Assembly (NCBI GenBank): GCA_902547175.1
Contig: CACCMS010000013.1
Coordinates: 1 to 23,039, forward strand
Reading direction: 5' to 3'
Source of the DNA: Rhodospirillaceae bacterium
GTDB lineage: Bacteria > Pseudomonadota > Alphaproteobacteria > TMED109 > TMED131
Length of the DNA stretch: 23,039 bases
Part shown: positions 7,631 through 16,576 of the stretch, one piece after another
How the letters are laid out: every line of letters begins with the position of its first letter
How positions within the stretch are numbered: the stretch's first letter is position 1
Made by a program: the position numbers and the translations under genes
The notes under the pieces: generated by a model
What the model saw: the letters and a program-made list of their open reading frames with translations, nothing else
The model's database searches: none
What the model was told of the DNA's origin: nothing

Positions 7631-9124
7631 ATGGAAAAAAATAGTTATAATAATAAATTAAATCTAGTTGATAGTTTTACTAAAGATAATAATGCAGTCC
7701 CCCATGACAATGAAGCTGAAGAAATACTTTTAGGTGCATTAATAAGTGATAATAATTCTGTAGAATATATAGAAAACGGCTTATCTGATTTTCATTTCTA
7801 TGTTCCCATGCTTGGCAGAATATTTAGAGCAGTCATAGAACTAGCAAATAAAGATCAAATTGCTAATCCTTTAACACTTGACCATTATTTTGCAGATGAT
7901 AATTCATTTAAAGAAATTGGGGGTAAAAATTATCTGAATAGCTTGTGCGAAGGTAACCTAGGATCAGGAATAGTTAAAGATTATGCTGAAGTCATTCTTG
8001 AACTTTTCAATAAAAGAGAGTTAATAAAAATAGCTCAAAGTATTTTTTTGAATTCTAAAAAACTTGACTATAAAAAAAACTCTTCTGAATTAATTGAAGA
8101 AACTGAAGCTCAATTATTTGCACTTACAGAAAATAGAAAGTTTGAAAGCAATAAACTATTAGCTTTCTCGGAGTCAGTTAAATTAGCTATGACCTCTGCT
8201 AATTTAGCTCACGAAAATAAAGGAAGTTTATCCGGTATTTCATCTGGATTTTTAGCATTGGATGATTTGTTGGGTGGGTTACATAAATCAGACCTTATTA
8301 TATTAGCAGGGAGACCTTCAATGGGAAAAACAGCATTAGCTACCAACATAGCATATAATGCTGCATCAAATAAAAATGAATCTAAATCTGTAGCTTTTTT
8401 TTCTTTAGAAATGTCTGCAGAACAATTAGCAAACAGAATATTAGCTGAACAGGCAAGCTTATCATCTGATCTAATTAGAAGGGGAAAATTAAATAAAGAT
8501 GATTTTTCTAGGCTGTCTAAAGTTAGCAAAGAAATTTCTAGTAATAAACTATTCATAGATGATACTCCAGCAATAAATGTATCTACTCTTAGAACTAGAG
8601 CAAGAAGATTAAAAAGAAAACTTGATACTGAGTTAGGTTTAATTGTAGTAGATTACCTGCAACTAATGAGAGGAAGTAAAAAATATGAAAACAGAGTACA
8701 AGAAATTTCTGAAATAACCCAAGGCTTAAAATCAGTGTCAAAGGAATTAGATGTTCCTATATTAGCTCTATCTCAACTTTCTAGAGCAGTAGAACAAAGA
8801 GAAGATAAAAGACCTCATCTTGCTGACTTAAGAGAATCAGGTACTATTGAGCAAGATGCTGACGTAGTTATGTTTATTTTTAGACAAGAATATTATGAAG
8901 AGCGCTCAGAACCTAAATCCTCAGGAACCGAAAGCTCTGTCTCTTTTCATGAACGCTATATTAAGTGGCAAGAAAATTTAAAAAATTGTAAAAATATTGC
9001 TGATGTTATAGTAGCAAAACAAAGACATGGACCTATAGGTTCTCTTCAATTACATTTTAATGCAAAATTTACTAAATTTTCTAATCTTACTGATGAAAAA
9101 TATCAGCCTAAAGATACATCATAA
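7631..9124 (+). CDS. dnaB: Replicative DNA helicase DnaB
   Basis: A 497-residue hexameric helicase that unwinds the replication fork. The N-terminal primase-interacting domain begins P-H-D-N-E-A-E at about 24-30. The RecA-like domain has Walker A G-R-P-S-M-G-K-T at 227-234, F-F-S-L-E-M-S-A-E-Q-L, the Walker B V-V-D-Y-L-Q-L-M, L-S-Q-L-S-R and the arginine-finger region K-Q-R-H-G-P-I-G near the end. The length is normal and no intein is visible. The upstream spacer carries two DnaA boxes, a hint that DnaA might control this gene. alr follows by 1 bp. Confidence 0.97.
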   Translation: MEKNSYNNKLNLVDSFTKDNNAVPHDNEAEEILLGALISDNNSVEYIENGLSDFHFYVPMLGRIFRAVIELANKDQIANPLTLDHYFADDNSFKEIGGKNYLNSLCEGNLGSGIVKDYAEVILELFNKRELIKIAQSIFLNSKKLDYKKNSSELIEETEAQLFALTENRKFESNKLLAFSESVKLAMTSANLAHENKGSLSGISSGFLALDDLLGGLHKSDLIILAGRPSMGKTALATNIAYNAASNKNESKSVAFFSLEMSAEQLANRILAEQASLSSDLIRRGKLNKDDFSRLSKVSKEISSNKLFIDDTPAINVSTLRTRARRLKRKLDTELGLIVVDYLQLMRGSKKYENRVQEISEITQGLKSVSKELDVPILALSQLSRAVEQREDKRPHLADLRESGTIEQDADVVMFIFRQEYYEERSEPKSSGTESSVSFHERYIKWQENLKNCKNIADVIVAKQRHGPIGSLQLHFNAKFTKFSNLTDEKYQPKDTS

Positions 9125-9125
9125 A

Positions 9126-10208
9126 ATGAAAAAAATTACAAAAATATATAATGCTATACTACAAATTAATCTAAAAAATATTGAAAATAATTATAATTAT
9201 CTTAAAAAAAATGCACCTAATACTACTATTGCAGCATGCGTTAAAGCTAACTCTTATGGCTTAGGCAGTGATGAAATATGCAAGACCCTGTATAAAAAAA
9301 ATTGTAGAGATTTTTTTGTTGCTACCTTAGAGGAGGCATTATCATTAAGAAGAAGATATAAATATGTTAATATTTATATGCTGAATGGAATAAATCATTT
9401 AGATTCATTTTTTGAAGCGTTTAATTCGAATATAATAACTGTCATTAACAACATAGATCAGTTTCTAATTTTAAAAGATTTCTTTAAGATAAATAAAAAA
9501 AAAATTAATTGTTGTCTTCATTTTGACACTGGTATGAATAGATTGGGTTTAAAGTTAAAGGACTTCAATAATCATATATATCCTTTTCAGAAAAATCTAG
9601 ATATAAAGCTGGTTATCAGCCACTTGATAAACTCTGAAAAAAAATCTGTATTAAATAATAAACAATTGAAATTATTTAATGATATAAAAAATAAATTTTA
9701 TTTTTCAAAAAAAACTCTTTTTAGTTTAGGAAACTCTAATTCTATATTTTTAAAAAGTAAATTTAATTTTGACATTATAAGAGCTGGAGGCTTTATTTAT
9801 GGTCTTGATCTTACAAAAAAAAAAAAGAGCAAAAATGTTTTATCACTAAAAGCTAGAATTATTCAAATTGAAAGTGTTAAAAAGGGAAGAAGCATAGGAT
9901 ATGGTGCTAAATATATTACTAAAAAAGATTCTACTATTGCTACATTAGCAATAGGTTATGCAGATGGGATACCTAGAAAATATAATGGATTTGTATTCTA
10001 TAAGAAGAAAAAAGTAAAATTTGTAGGAAATGTTTCTATGGATCTTAGTTGCATTGATGTTTCTTCTATAAAAAATCCAAAAATAAATGATTGGGTAGAA
10101 ATATTTGGTAATAATATTTCTATTTCTGTTTTTGCCTCAAAATGTAATACTATTACTTATGAAATAACCAGCAAAATAGGCTTAAGAGTAAAAAGAGTTT
10201 ATAATTAA
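9126..10208 (+). CDS. alr: Alanine racemase
   Basis: A 360-residue PLP enzyme that converts L-alanine to D-alanine for peptidoglycan. Lys40 in C-V-K-A-N-S-Y-G is the PLP Schiff-base lysine. Tyr259 in S-I-G-Y-G-A is the second catalytic base. H-F-D-T-G-M-N-R-L-G and G-N-V-S-M-D-L also fit the family. I chose the ATG at 9126, 1 bp after the dnaB stop; the frame is open upstream but overlaps dnaB with non-family sequence. A 12-nt A run inside the gene is in frame. The dnaB-alr order is alphaproteobacterial; radA, which often follows, is missing. Confidence 0.95.
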   Translation: MKKITKIYNAILQINLKNIENNYNYLKKNAPNTTIAACVKANSYGLGSDEICKTLYKKNCRDFFVATLEEALSLRRRYKYVNIYMLNGINHLDSFFEAFNSNIITVINNIDQFLILKDFFKINKKKINCCLHFDTGMNRLGLKLKDFNNHIYPFQKNLDIKLVISHLINSEKKSVLNNKQLKLFNDIKNKFYFSKKTLFSLGNSNSIFLKSKFNFDIIRAGGFIYGLDLTKKKKSKNVLSLKARIIQIESVKKGRSIGYGAKYITKKDSTIATLAIGYADGIPRKYNGFVFYKKKKVKFVGNVSMDLSCIDVSSIKNPKINDWVEIFGNNISISVFASKCNTITYEITSKIGLRVKRVYN

Positions 10209-10229
10209 TTTAATTATTTAAGAGGAAAA

Positions 10230-10913
10230 GTGAGTTTTATAAATAATTTTAATCAAGTAGATATTCTAATAATAATTTTAACAATTATTTCTATGATTTA
10301 TGGTTATTTAAGAGGCTTAATAAAAGAAATACTTTCTATTCTATCTTTACTTGTTTCAGTATATATTTCAATTAATTTATATCCTAATATTAGTTTATTT
10401 ATTAAAGAATATATTGAGATGGCTATGTTAGCAGATGGTATATCCTTTGCTTTAATGTTTTTATTTTTGTATTCCTTAATAAATATCTTTAGTAACTTTA
10501 TAGTAGCAAGTATAACTAATACACCAATAAGAGTTTTAGATAAAAATTTTGGTATTCTTTTTGGGTTTTTTAGGGCATTATTAATTTTTTCTTTATTAAA
10601 TATCTTACTTTATTGGACATTATGGAAAGAATCTAAACCTGAATGGCTAAATAATTCAAAATCAATGGTTTTAATAAACTATACTAGTGAAAAATTAATT
10701 AAAATATTACCTAATAATAGTTTAAAAAAAGTTGAGGAATTGTTTAACATTTCATTGGACAATGGTGTCAAAGAATTTATTAATAACGAAAAGCAATTAG
10801 ATAAATACAATGAACCTGTTATTAATTTAAAAAAAGATGAAAACCAAAAAGGATATAGTGAAAGTGACAACGATTCTTTAGATAAGTTATTTAATATTGA
10901 AAGTAATAATTAA
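10230..10913 (+). CDS. cvpA: CvpA family inner-membrane protein
   Basis: A 227-residue membrane protein with about four hydrophobic segments (about 10-27, 31-50, 68-92 and 107-130) and a hydrophilic Lys/Asn/Asp-rich tail. The D-I-L-I-I-I-L-T-I-I-S-M-I-Y-G-Y-x-R-G start and the I-x-R-V-L-D-K-N-F-G-I-L-F-G-F-F-R region are typical of CvpA, named for colicin V production. Its molecular role is unclear. The start is GTG at 10230, set by an AGAGG Shine-Dalgarno 4 nt upstream. It lies directly before purF, as in many proteobacteria. Confidence 0.9.
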   Translation: MSFINNFNQVDILIIILTIISMIYGYLRGLIKEILSILSLLVSVYISINLYPNISLFIKEYIEMAMLADGISFALMFLFLYSLINIFSNFIVASITNTPIRVLDKNFGILFGFFRALLIFSLLNILLYWTLWKESKPEWLNNSKSMVLINYTSEKLIKILPNNSLKKVEELFNISLDNGVKEFINNEKQLDKYNEPVINLKKDENQKGYSESDNDSLDKLFNIESNN

Positions 10914-10922
10914 AATTTTGTG

Positions 10923-12362
10923 ATGATAACCTTTGATGATAGAATAAGAGATAAATGTGGTGTATTCGGAGTATTTGGACATGAAGATGCTTCAGCACTT
11001 ACAGCCTTGGGCTTACATGCTTTGCAACACAGAGGACAAGAAAGCGCAGGGATAGTATCCTTTGATGGTAAAAATTTCAATAATCAACTGAATTTAGGAT
11101 TAGTTGGAGATTACTTTACAAAGCAAAATGTAATAAAGAGGCTACCTGGATATGCTGCACTAGGTCATGTGCGATACTCCACAACAGGAAAAACTTTATT
11201 TAAAAATATTCAACCTCTTTTTGCAGACTTACAAGGTGGTGGTTTAGCATGTTCACATAATGGTAATTTAACCAATGGTATAGAATTAAGAAATAAACTC
11301 ATTAGGGAAGGTGCAATATTTCAGTCAACATCTGATACCGAAGCCTTTATTCATTTAATTTCTAAAAGCAAAGAAAAAACTATAGTAAAAAAAATAATAG
11401 ATGCTCTATATGAAATTAAAGGTGCGTATAGTTTTGGTTTATTAACTAATAAAAAATTAATAGGGATAAGAGATCCATTGGGTATAAGACCATTAGTACT
11501 AGGTTCTTTAGGAAAAGCCAAAATTATTTCATCTGAAACTTGTGCATTAGATATTATTGGGGCGAAATTTGAAAGAGAAATTAGATGTGGTGAAATAATA
11601 ACAATAGATAAGGACGGTATGAAAAGTTATAATCCTTTTCCAAATTCTAGAGAAAGACCTTGTATATTTGAATATATTTATTTTGCTAGACCAGACAGTA
11701 TCATGAATGGTAACAGTGTTTATGAATATAGAAAAAAAATGGGTATAGAGCTTGCAAAAGAATTCAAAACCACTGGTGATATTATTATTCCAGTTCCCGA
11801 CTCTGGAGTACCAGCTGCTCTAGGTTATTCTATGCAATCTAAAATTCCATTTGATTTGGGAATTATTAGAAATCACTACGTAGGAAGAACATTCATTGAA
11901 CCCACTCAGAAAATTAGACAACTAGGAATTAAACTTAAACATAATCCTAATAAAAAAATTATAAAAGGAAAAAAAGTAGTTTTGATAGATGACTCTATAG
12001 TTAGAGGAACTACAGCTATTAAAATTGTTGAGATGCTTAGAGAAGCTGAAGCATCGGAAGTTCATATGAGAGTTTCTAGTCCACCAATTAAATTTCCTGA
12101 TTATTATGGTATAGATACACCAAAAAAAGAAGAACTTTTAGCTGCTAATAATACTATTAAAGAAATGGAAAAAAAATTAAAACTAGACTCATTACATTTT
12201 TTATCAATAGATGGTTTGTATAAATCTATGGGATTAATAAAAAGAAACACTGTTAACCCACAGTTTACTGATCACTGCTTTTCTGGAGACTATCCAACAG
12301 AGCTAACGGATAAGAATGAAGGTATACTCTCTTCACAGCTATCATTACTTAGTGATAATTAA
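10923..12362 (+). CDS. purF: Amidophosphoribosyltransferase
   Basis: A 479-residue enzyme for the first committed step of purine synthesis, making 5-phosphoribosylamine from PRPP and glutamine. An 11-residue propeptide precedes the nucleophile Cys12 (D-K-C-G-V-F-G), which becomes the N-terminus after processing. The class-II glutaminase domain holds H-R-G-Q-E-S-A-G and the phosphoribosyltransferase domain has the PRPP loop V-L-I-D-D-S-I-V-R-G-T-T near residue 355. I chose the ATG at 10923 over the adjacent GTG at 10920. It starts 9 bp after the cvpA stop and ends 1 bp from the convergent der gene. Confidence 0.96.
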   Translation: MITFDDRIRDKCGVFGVFGHEDASALTALGLHALQHRGQESAGIVSFDGKNFNNQLNLGLVGDYFTKQNVIKRLPGYAALGHVRYSTTGKTLFKNIQPLFADLQGGGLACSHNGNLTNGIELRNKLIREGAIFQSTSDTEAFIHLISKSKEKTIVKKIIDALYEIKGAYSFGLLTNKKLIGIRDPLGIRPLVLGSLGKAKIISSETCALDIIGAKFEREIRCGEIITIDKDGMKSYNPFPNSRERPCIFEYIYFARPDSIMNGNSVYEYRKKMGIELAKEFKTTGDIIIPVPDSGVPAALGYSMQSKIPFDLGIIRNHYVGRTFIEPTQKIRQLGIKLKHNPNKKIIKGKKVVLIDDSIVRGTTAIKIVEMLREAEASEVHMRVSSPPIKFPDYYGIDTPKKEELLAANNTIKEMEKKLKLDSLHFLSIDGLYKSMGLIKRNTVNPQFTDHCFSGDYPTELTDKNEGILSSQLSLLSDN

Positions 12363-12363
12363 T

Positions 12364-13701
12364 TTACTTTTTATTAAATGGATTTTTTGAAGTCATAAGA
12401 TTAATACGTATAGGTATTCCCTCAAACCCAAATTTTTCTCTAATTCTATTTACTATATATCTTTTTGCTACTTTAGGAACTTTAGAATTTTTATTATGGT
12501 ATATATTAAATGTAGGAGGTCTAATTTTATTCTGTGCAATGTATTTAAACTTTAAAGACCCAGGAATTTTTTGATTACCTCTTGCCTCCCATATGTTTGA
12601 GAACCATCTATTGAGCTCTGATGTTCCAATTTTTTTATTCCATTTTTTATAAATCTCTATAATAGCTTCGCATACTTTTCCTTTATATTTGTCTTCCTTA
12701 GATGATATAAATAAAATATTTATTCCTTTAGCATCAAAAAAAATATCTTGTATCTTACTAATGATTTTTTTTTGTTCATTGTGTTGATTTTTTATTAAAT
12801 CCCATTTATTAAAAACTAATAATAACGACCTTCCCTCTTTAATAATATAATTAGATAGTGTAATGTCTTGACTTGAAAGTCCTTTCATAGCATCAATTAC
12901 CAATATTACACAATTAGCATATCTAATTTCTTTTCTAGAATAATATGCAGAAGCTAAATCAGTCCCATCACTTATTTTATTTTTTTTTCTTAATCCAGCT
13001 GTGTCAATTAAATCAAAATTATAATTTTTATAAAGCATATGAGATAATATAGAGTCCCTTGTAGTTCCAGATACAGGAGCTGTTATAACTCTATTTTTTC
13101 CATATAATAAATTATATAAAGTTGATTTGCCAACATTTGGTTGTCCTACTATAGTAATTCTTATAGCGTCTTTATCTTCCAATTTTTTATTATTTTTTTT
13201 TTTTGAAATCTTATCTTTAATTAAATTATATATTAATGGTGTCGAGTTTTTACTTAATGCAGTGATTTTTATAAATTCTTCAATACCAAAATCATTTATT
13301 TGGTGCTCATAATTTTTAACAGTTTTTAATTCAGCTTTATTTGCAATTAGAATAATTTTTTTTTTTTCCCTTCTAATTAATTCCCAACACTCTATGTCTT
13401 CTGACGTTAGGTTAGTGCTTATATCCACAACAAAAAAAATGATATTAGCTCTCATAACTTGTTCTTTAATATTATGATTTATTTTTTTGCTTAGCTCACT
13501 TTTTTTTAGATTATAGCCGGCTGTATCTATTAAATTAAATTCAATATCATTTAAAATACATTTTCCGGCTTGGTAATCCCTTGTTAAACCATATTCCTCA
13601 CCAGTTATTGCTTCTCTTCTTCCTAATAACCTATTATACAAAGTAGACTTTCCAACATTTGATCTACCAACTATCACTATATTAGTTATTGAATTATTCA
13701 A
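12364..13701 (-). CDS. der: Ribosome assembly GTPase Der (EngA)
   Basis: A 445-residue protein with two tandem GTPase domains, needed for 50S subunit maturation. The first domain has G-R-S-N-V-G-K-S-T at 12-20, D-T-A-G and N-K-A-E; the second has G-Q-P-N-V-G-K-S-T at 186-194, D-T-A-G and N-K-W-D. A KH-like C-terminal domain follows, ending in G-I-P-I-R-I. The start overlaps the 3' end of bamB by 8 bp, so the two are co-transcribed. The bamB-der pairing is widespread in Proteobacteria. Confidence 0.97.
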   Translation of the reverse strand: MNNSITNIVIVGRSNVGKSTLYNRLLGRREAITGEEYGLTRDYQAGKCILNDIEFNLIDTAGYNLKKSELSKKINHNIKEQVMRANIIFFVVDISTNLTSEDIECWELIRREKKKIILIANKAELKTVKNYEHQINDFGIEEFIKITALSKNSTPLIYNLIKDKISKKKNNKKLEDKDAIRITIVGQPNVGKSTLYNLLYGKNRVITAPVSGTTRDSILSHMLYKNYNFDLIDTAGLRKKNKISDGTDLASAYYSRKEIRYANCVILVIDAMKGLSSQDITLSNYIIKEGRSLLLVFNKWDLIKNQHNEQKKIISKIQDIFFDAKGINILFISSKEDKYKGKVCEAIIEIYKKWNKKIGTSELNRWFSNIWEARGNQKIPGSLKFKYIAQNKIRPPTFNIYHNKNSKVPKVAKRYIVNRIREKFGFEGIPIRINLMTSKNPFNKK

Positions 13702-15016
13702 TTTTAATTATATCTCCATTTCTCAGCATTAAATACGGTATATTACTTACTATTATGGGGCTAGATGCTGGAAAATTTGGAATATTTTTGATTTTATTAA
13801 CTTCTCCATTATAGGTATCTACTACAATTAATTTTTTATCTCCTCCTACTAATAATAATTTACTATTAATTAAAACCGGTGGTAACCAAATATATCTTTT
13901 ATTATCAGATAGCTCATTGTTAATTGGTAATACCCATCTGGTTCCTCCATCTAAAATATTCAAACAAATAATTTCCTCATTTCTATTAACTATAAATATG
14001 CTATTGCCATTCACTAAAGGCGTTTGTGTTGAAGAAATATCTCTTGTCCATAATTTATTACCTGTTTTTTTATTGACAGCAAACAATTTACCAATTGCAC
14101 TAGTTATAATCACTATATCTTTCTTAATAATTGGAAAGGCATCAATATCAGAAAAAGCATTTGTAGTTTCTTTTACCTCAAGATCAACAAAACTATTTCT
14201 CCATATTTCTTTTCCATTGTTGAGATTTAATGCAAAAAATTCACCGTTTGAATATGGAACTATTACAATATTTTCATCTACCGCTACCTTAGGACTACCT
14301 ATTAGTGTTGTATTATTAAATATTCCTTGATGTTGCCATAATAAAACTCCATCATCAGCATTTAATACATAAAGCTTGTTACTAGTAGAAAGTGACAGTA
14401 ATTTATTTTCAAAGATAGTTGGGGCGGACCTAATAGAGGAGTCCACATTTATTTCCCAATTTTTTTCCCCTTTTGAAATTCCTAAACTAATTATCTGACC
14501 ATAAGGTGAATTTATAATTAGACTATCTTTATAGATTACAATACCTCCTCCAATATTATGATTGTCTTCATTCTTAAGAGAAATATTTTTTTTCCAAATA
14601 ATTTTATTACTTTTCAAACTAAATGATATTACATTACTTTTTGCATCTAAAAAAAAAATAAGATCATTATAAACTACTGGCTGACCTAATATTTTACTGC
14701 TTTTTCTTTCACCAGCTCCTGAAACTAAATACTTGAATTTATCTAATTTAGAATCTGAAAAATGATTAATAGACAAATGAGATGGTGAATTATAACTTTG
14801 TGGCCAATTTGATAAGATAATAGCATCTTCTAATATTATCTCTGTAGAAGATTTTTTTTCAGTAGAATCATTAGCAGTTAATTCTTTTAAAATAGAGACT
14901 CTTTCGCCTTTTATTCTTATTTTTTTTTTTTAAAACCCTAAGTATTCTCTTGTGCCACAGGCCGTTAAGAATAAAATAGTTACAAATAATAAATAGGTCT
15001 TAATTATTTTTATCAT
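13694..15016 (-). CDS. bamB: Outer-membrane assembly lipoprotein BamB, interrupted by an in-frame TAA at codon 29
   Basis: A PQQ-repeat beta-propeller lipoprotein of the BAM complex, which inserts outer-membrane proteins. Repeated blades with V-x-x-x-x-G-x-x-x-x-L-(N/D)-x-x-x-G-x-x-x-W are visible throughout. The true start is probably the ATG at 15016: it gives a short signal peptide and a good lipobox L-T-A-C at residues 17-20 and overlaps the upstream TPR gene by 17 bp. The reading frame is the same as the body, but codon 29 (14932-14930) is TAA at the junction of T4 and A12. After it come K-K-K-I-R-I-K-G-E-R-V-S-I-L and N-W-P-Q, as in alphaproteobacterial BamB, so the body begins well before the TTG at 14776. 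It is either a nonsense mutation, a sequence error or a readthrough case. Confidence 0.85.
14930..14932 (-). other. In-frame TAA between the lipoprotein signal and the propeller of BamB
   Basis: On the coding strand the codons read GGG TTT TAA AAA AAA AAA ATA AGA. Changing the single T of TAA to A gives an unbroken lipoprotein of about 440 residues. Changing the length of the A run alone would not remove the stop. Confidence 0.85.
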
Positions 15017-15659
15017 AAAATAAGTTTATATTATCAATCATTTCTTGTGCTCTATTTCTTATAGATACAGTTGATTGTTGATTTTGAATAATTTTATTGA
15101 AGTTCTTAAGAGCATTTTCATAATCTTTATTTGCATACTGATAATGCCCACGCAGCTCATGAGATAAAAGAGCCCACATTCCTCCGAATGATAATAATTC
15201 ATTAGTATAAATATCAAAGTTCGTTTTATTATTTTGTTCCATAAAAACTTGCGAATAATAATACTTTATTATTTTGCCCAAATAGCTATTACCTTTACTA
15301 TTGTCTTCTATATATCTAAGAGTTTTTAATGATTCTTCAAATTCATTATTTTGAAATTGCAACTTAAAAAGCAGTAAATTTGATAGATTTCTATAATCTT
15401 TATTTTTTAATTTTGCTAGTTTCTTAAGCTCAGTTTTAGCTCTCTCAGGGTCGCTTTCAATAATCGATAATATTTTTATATAATAATTAGAAACTTTATC
15501 AATTTCTTTATTTTTATAGTTATTAAAAACAGTCAAGCTTAGTGCGCTTAAAATAAATACAGTTACACTAACAATAATTGTAATTTTATATTTAAAGAAA
15601 AAATTTTTTATTTTTTCTAAATACACTTCATTATCTATATTTTCAAAAGGATCACTCAA
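15000..15659 (-). CDS. YfgM-like membrane-anchored tetratricopeptide-repeat protein
   Basis: A 219-residue protein with a short cytoplasmic N-terminus, one transmembrane helix (about 26-46) and a periplasmic helical region with weak TPR-like repeats (for example N-K-D-Y-E-N-A-L-K-N-F-N-K-I). The layout matches YfgM, a SecYEG-associated periplasmic chaperone in E. coli, where yfgM-bamB-der are also adjacent. The assignment rests on architecture and context more than on strict motifs. It overlaps the bamB start by 17 bp. It is divergent from the hydrolase at 15732 across 72 bp, which has no convincing promoter pair. Confidence 0.75.
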   Translation of the reverse strand: MSDPFENIDNEVYLEKIKNFFFKYKITIIVSVTVFILSALSLTVFNNYKNKEIDKVSNYYIKILSIIESDPERAKTELKKLAKLKNKDYRNLSNLLLFKLQFQNNEFEESLKTLRYIEDNSKGNSYLGKIIKYYYSQVFMEQNNKTNFDIYTNELLSFGGMWALLSHELRGHYQYANKDYENALKNFNKIIQNQQSTVSIRNRAQEMIDNINLFYDKNN

Positions 15660-15731
15660 AATACATACCTCATTAAACTAATTATTTTACATTTTAATTT
15701 ATTGATAATACATTGAATTCATAAAAAAAAA

Positions 15732-16574
15732 ATGAAAATTTTTGTTAATAATATAAATATTGCCTTTTCAAAATATGGAAAAGGCCCTCCTATATTGCTT
15801 CTCCATGGGTACCCACAAACTAAACTGATGTGGAGAAAAATTATTCCTATTCTTTCCAAACATTACACTGTTATTGCTGCTGATCTAAGAGGATATGGAG
15901 ATAGTGATAAACCTGTATCTAGAGCAAATCACATTACTTATTCAAAAAGAGAAATGGCTAAAGATCAAATACTTCTTATGAAAAAATTAGGCTACAGTAA
16001 ATTTTTTTGTGTAGGCCATGACAGAGGAGCGAGAGTTTTTCATAGAGCAGCATTAGATTACCCTGAAATGGTAAAAAAACTAGTATTAATAGATATTGTT
16101 CCTACTCCACATATATATAAAAATTTAAATAAGAATATTTCGGAGAGCTTTTTTCACTGGTTTCTACTTTCAAGAAAAAAACCATTACCAGAAAATCTAA
16201 TAAATAATAATAAGAAATATTACATAAAAAATATGCTTGGTAGATTAAGTAATACCAACCAATTCTTAGAAAAAAAAGTAGTAGATACTTATATTAAAAA
16301 GTTTTCAAAAAAATCTATAATCGCTTCTTGCGAGGATTACAGAGCAGGAGCTAGCATAGATTTAATTCACCATGAAAAAGATAGTAAAAAAATTGATTGT
16401 CCTACATTAGTTCTGTGGGGTAAGAATAGTCTGGTAGGTAAAAATTTTCAACCTTTAAGCGTTTGGAAAAAATATACTAAAAATTTGTCAGGAAAAGCTT
16501 TAAGTGGAGGTCATTATCTACCAGAGGAGAAACCCTATCAAGTAGCAAATCAAATTTTAAACTTTTTAGAATAA
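15732..16574 (+). CDS. Alpha/beta hydrolase of the fluoroacetate/haloacetate dehalogenase type
   Basis: A 280-residue alpha/beta hydrolase. H-G-Y-P-Q-T forms the oxyanion region and D-L-R-G-Y-G-D-S the usual strand-4 motif. The nucleophile is Asp97 in V-G-H-D-R-G-A-R, which indicates a dehalogenase or epoxide hydrolase rather than an esterase. The residues known from fluoroacetate dehalogenase RPA1163 can all be placed: Arg98 and Arg101 for the carboxylate, Asp121 (L-I-D-I-V-P-T) as catalytic acid, His142-Trp143 (F-F-H-W-F) for the halide with Tyr203 (E-D-Y-R-A-G), and His261 (G-G-H-Y) as base. The true substrate is unproven. It ends 2 bp from a convergent SDR. Confidence 0.85.
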   Translation: MKIFVNNINIAFSKYGKGPPILLLHGYPQTKLMWRKIIPILSKHYTVIAADLRGYGDSDKPVSRANHITYSKREMAKDQILLMKKLGYSKFFCVGHDRGARVFHRAALDYPEMVKKLVLIDIVPTPHIYKNLNKNISESFFHWFLLSRKKPLPENLINNNKKYYIKNMLGRLSNTNQFLEKKVVDTYIKKFSKKSIIASCEDYRAGASIDLIHHEKDSKKIDCPTLVLWGKNSLVGKNFQPLSVWKKYTKNLSGKALSGGHYLPEEKPYQVANQILNFLE

Positions 16575-16576
16575 CT

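Noticed and set aside
8209..8556. 115-codon open frame opposite dnaB
   Set aside because: Overlaps the DnaB ATPase core and shows no motifs of its own.
9060..9125. Upstream extension of alr into dnaB
   Set aside because: The added residues do not resemble alanine racemase, and an ATG 1 bp after the dnaB stop gives a normal length.
13917..14330. 137-codon open frame opposite bamB
   Set aside because: Antisense of PQQ repeats; hydrophobic composition is expected from the reverse complement.
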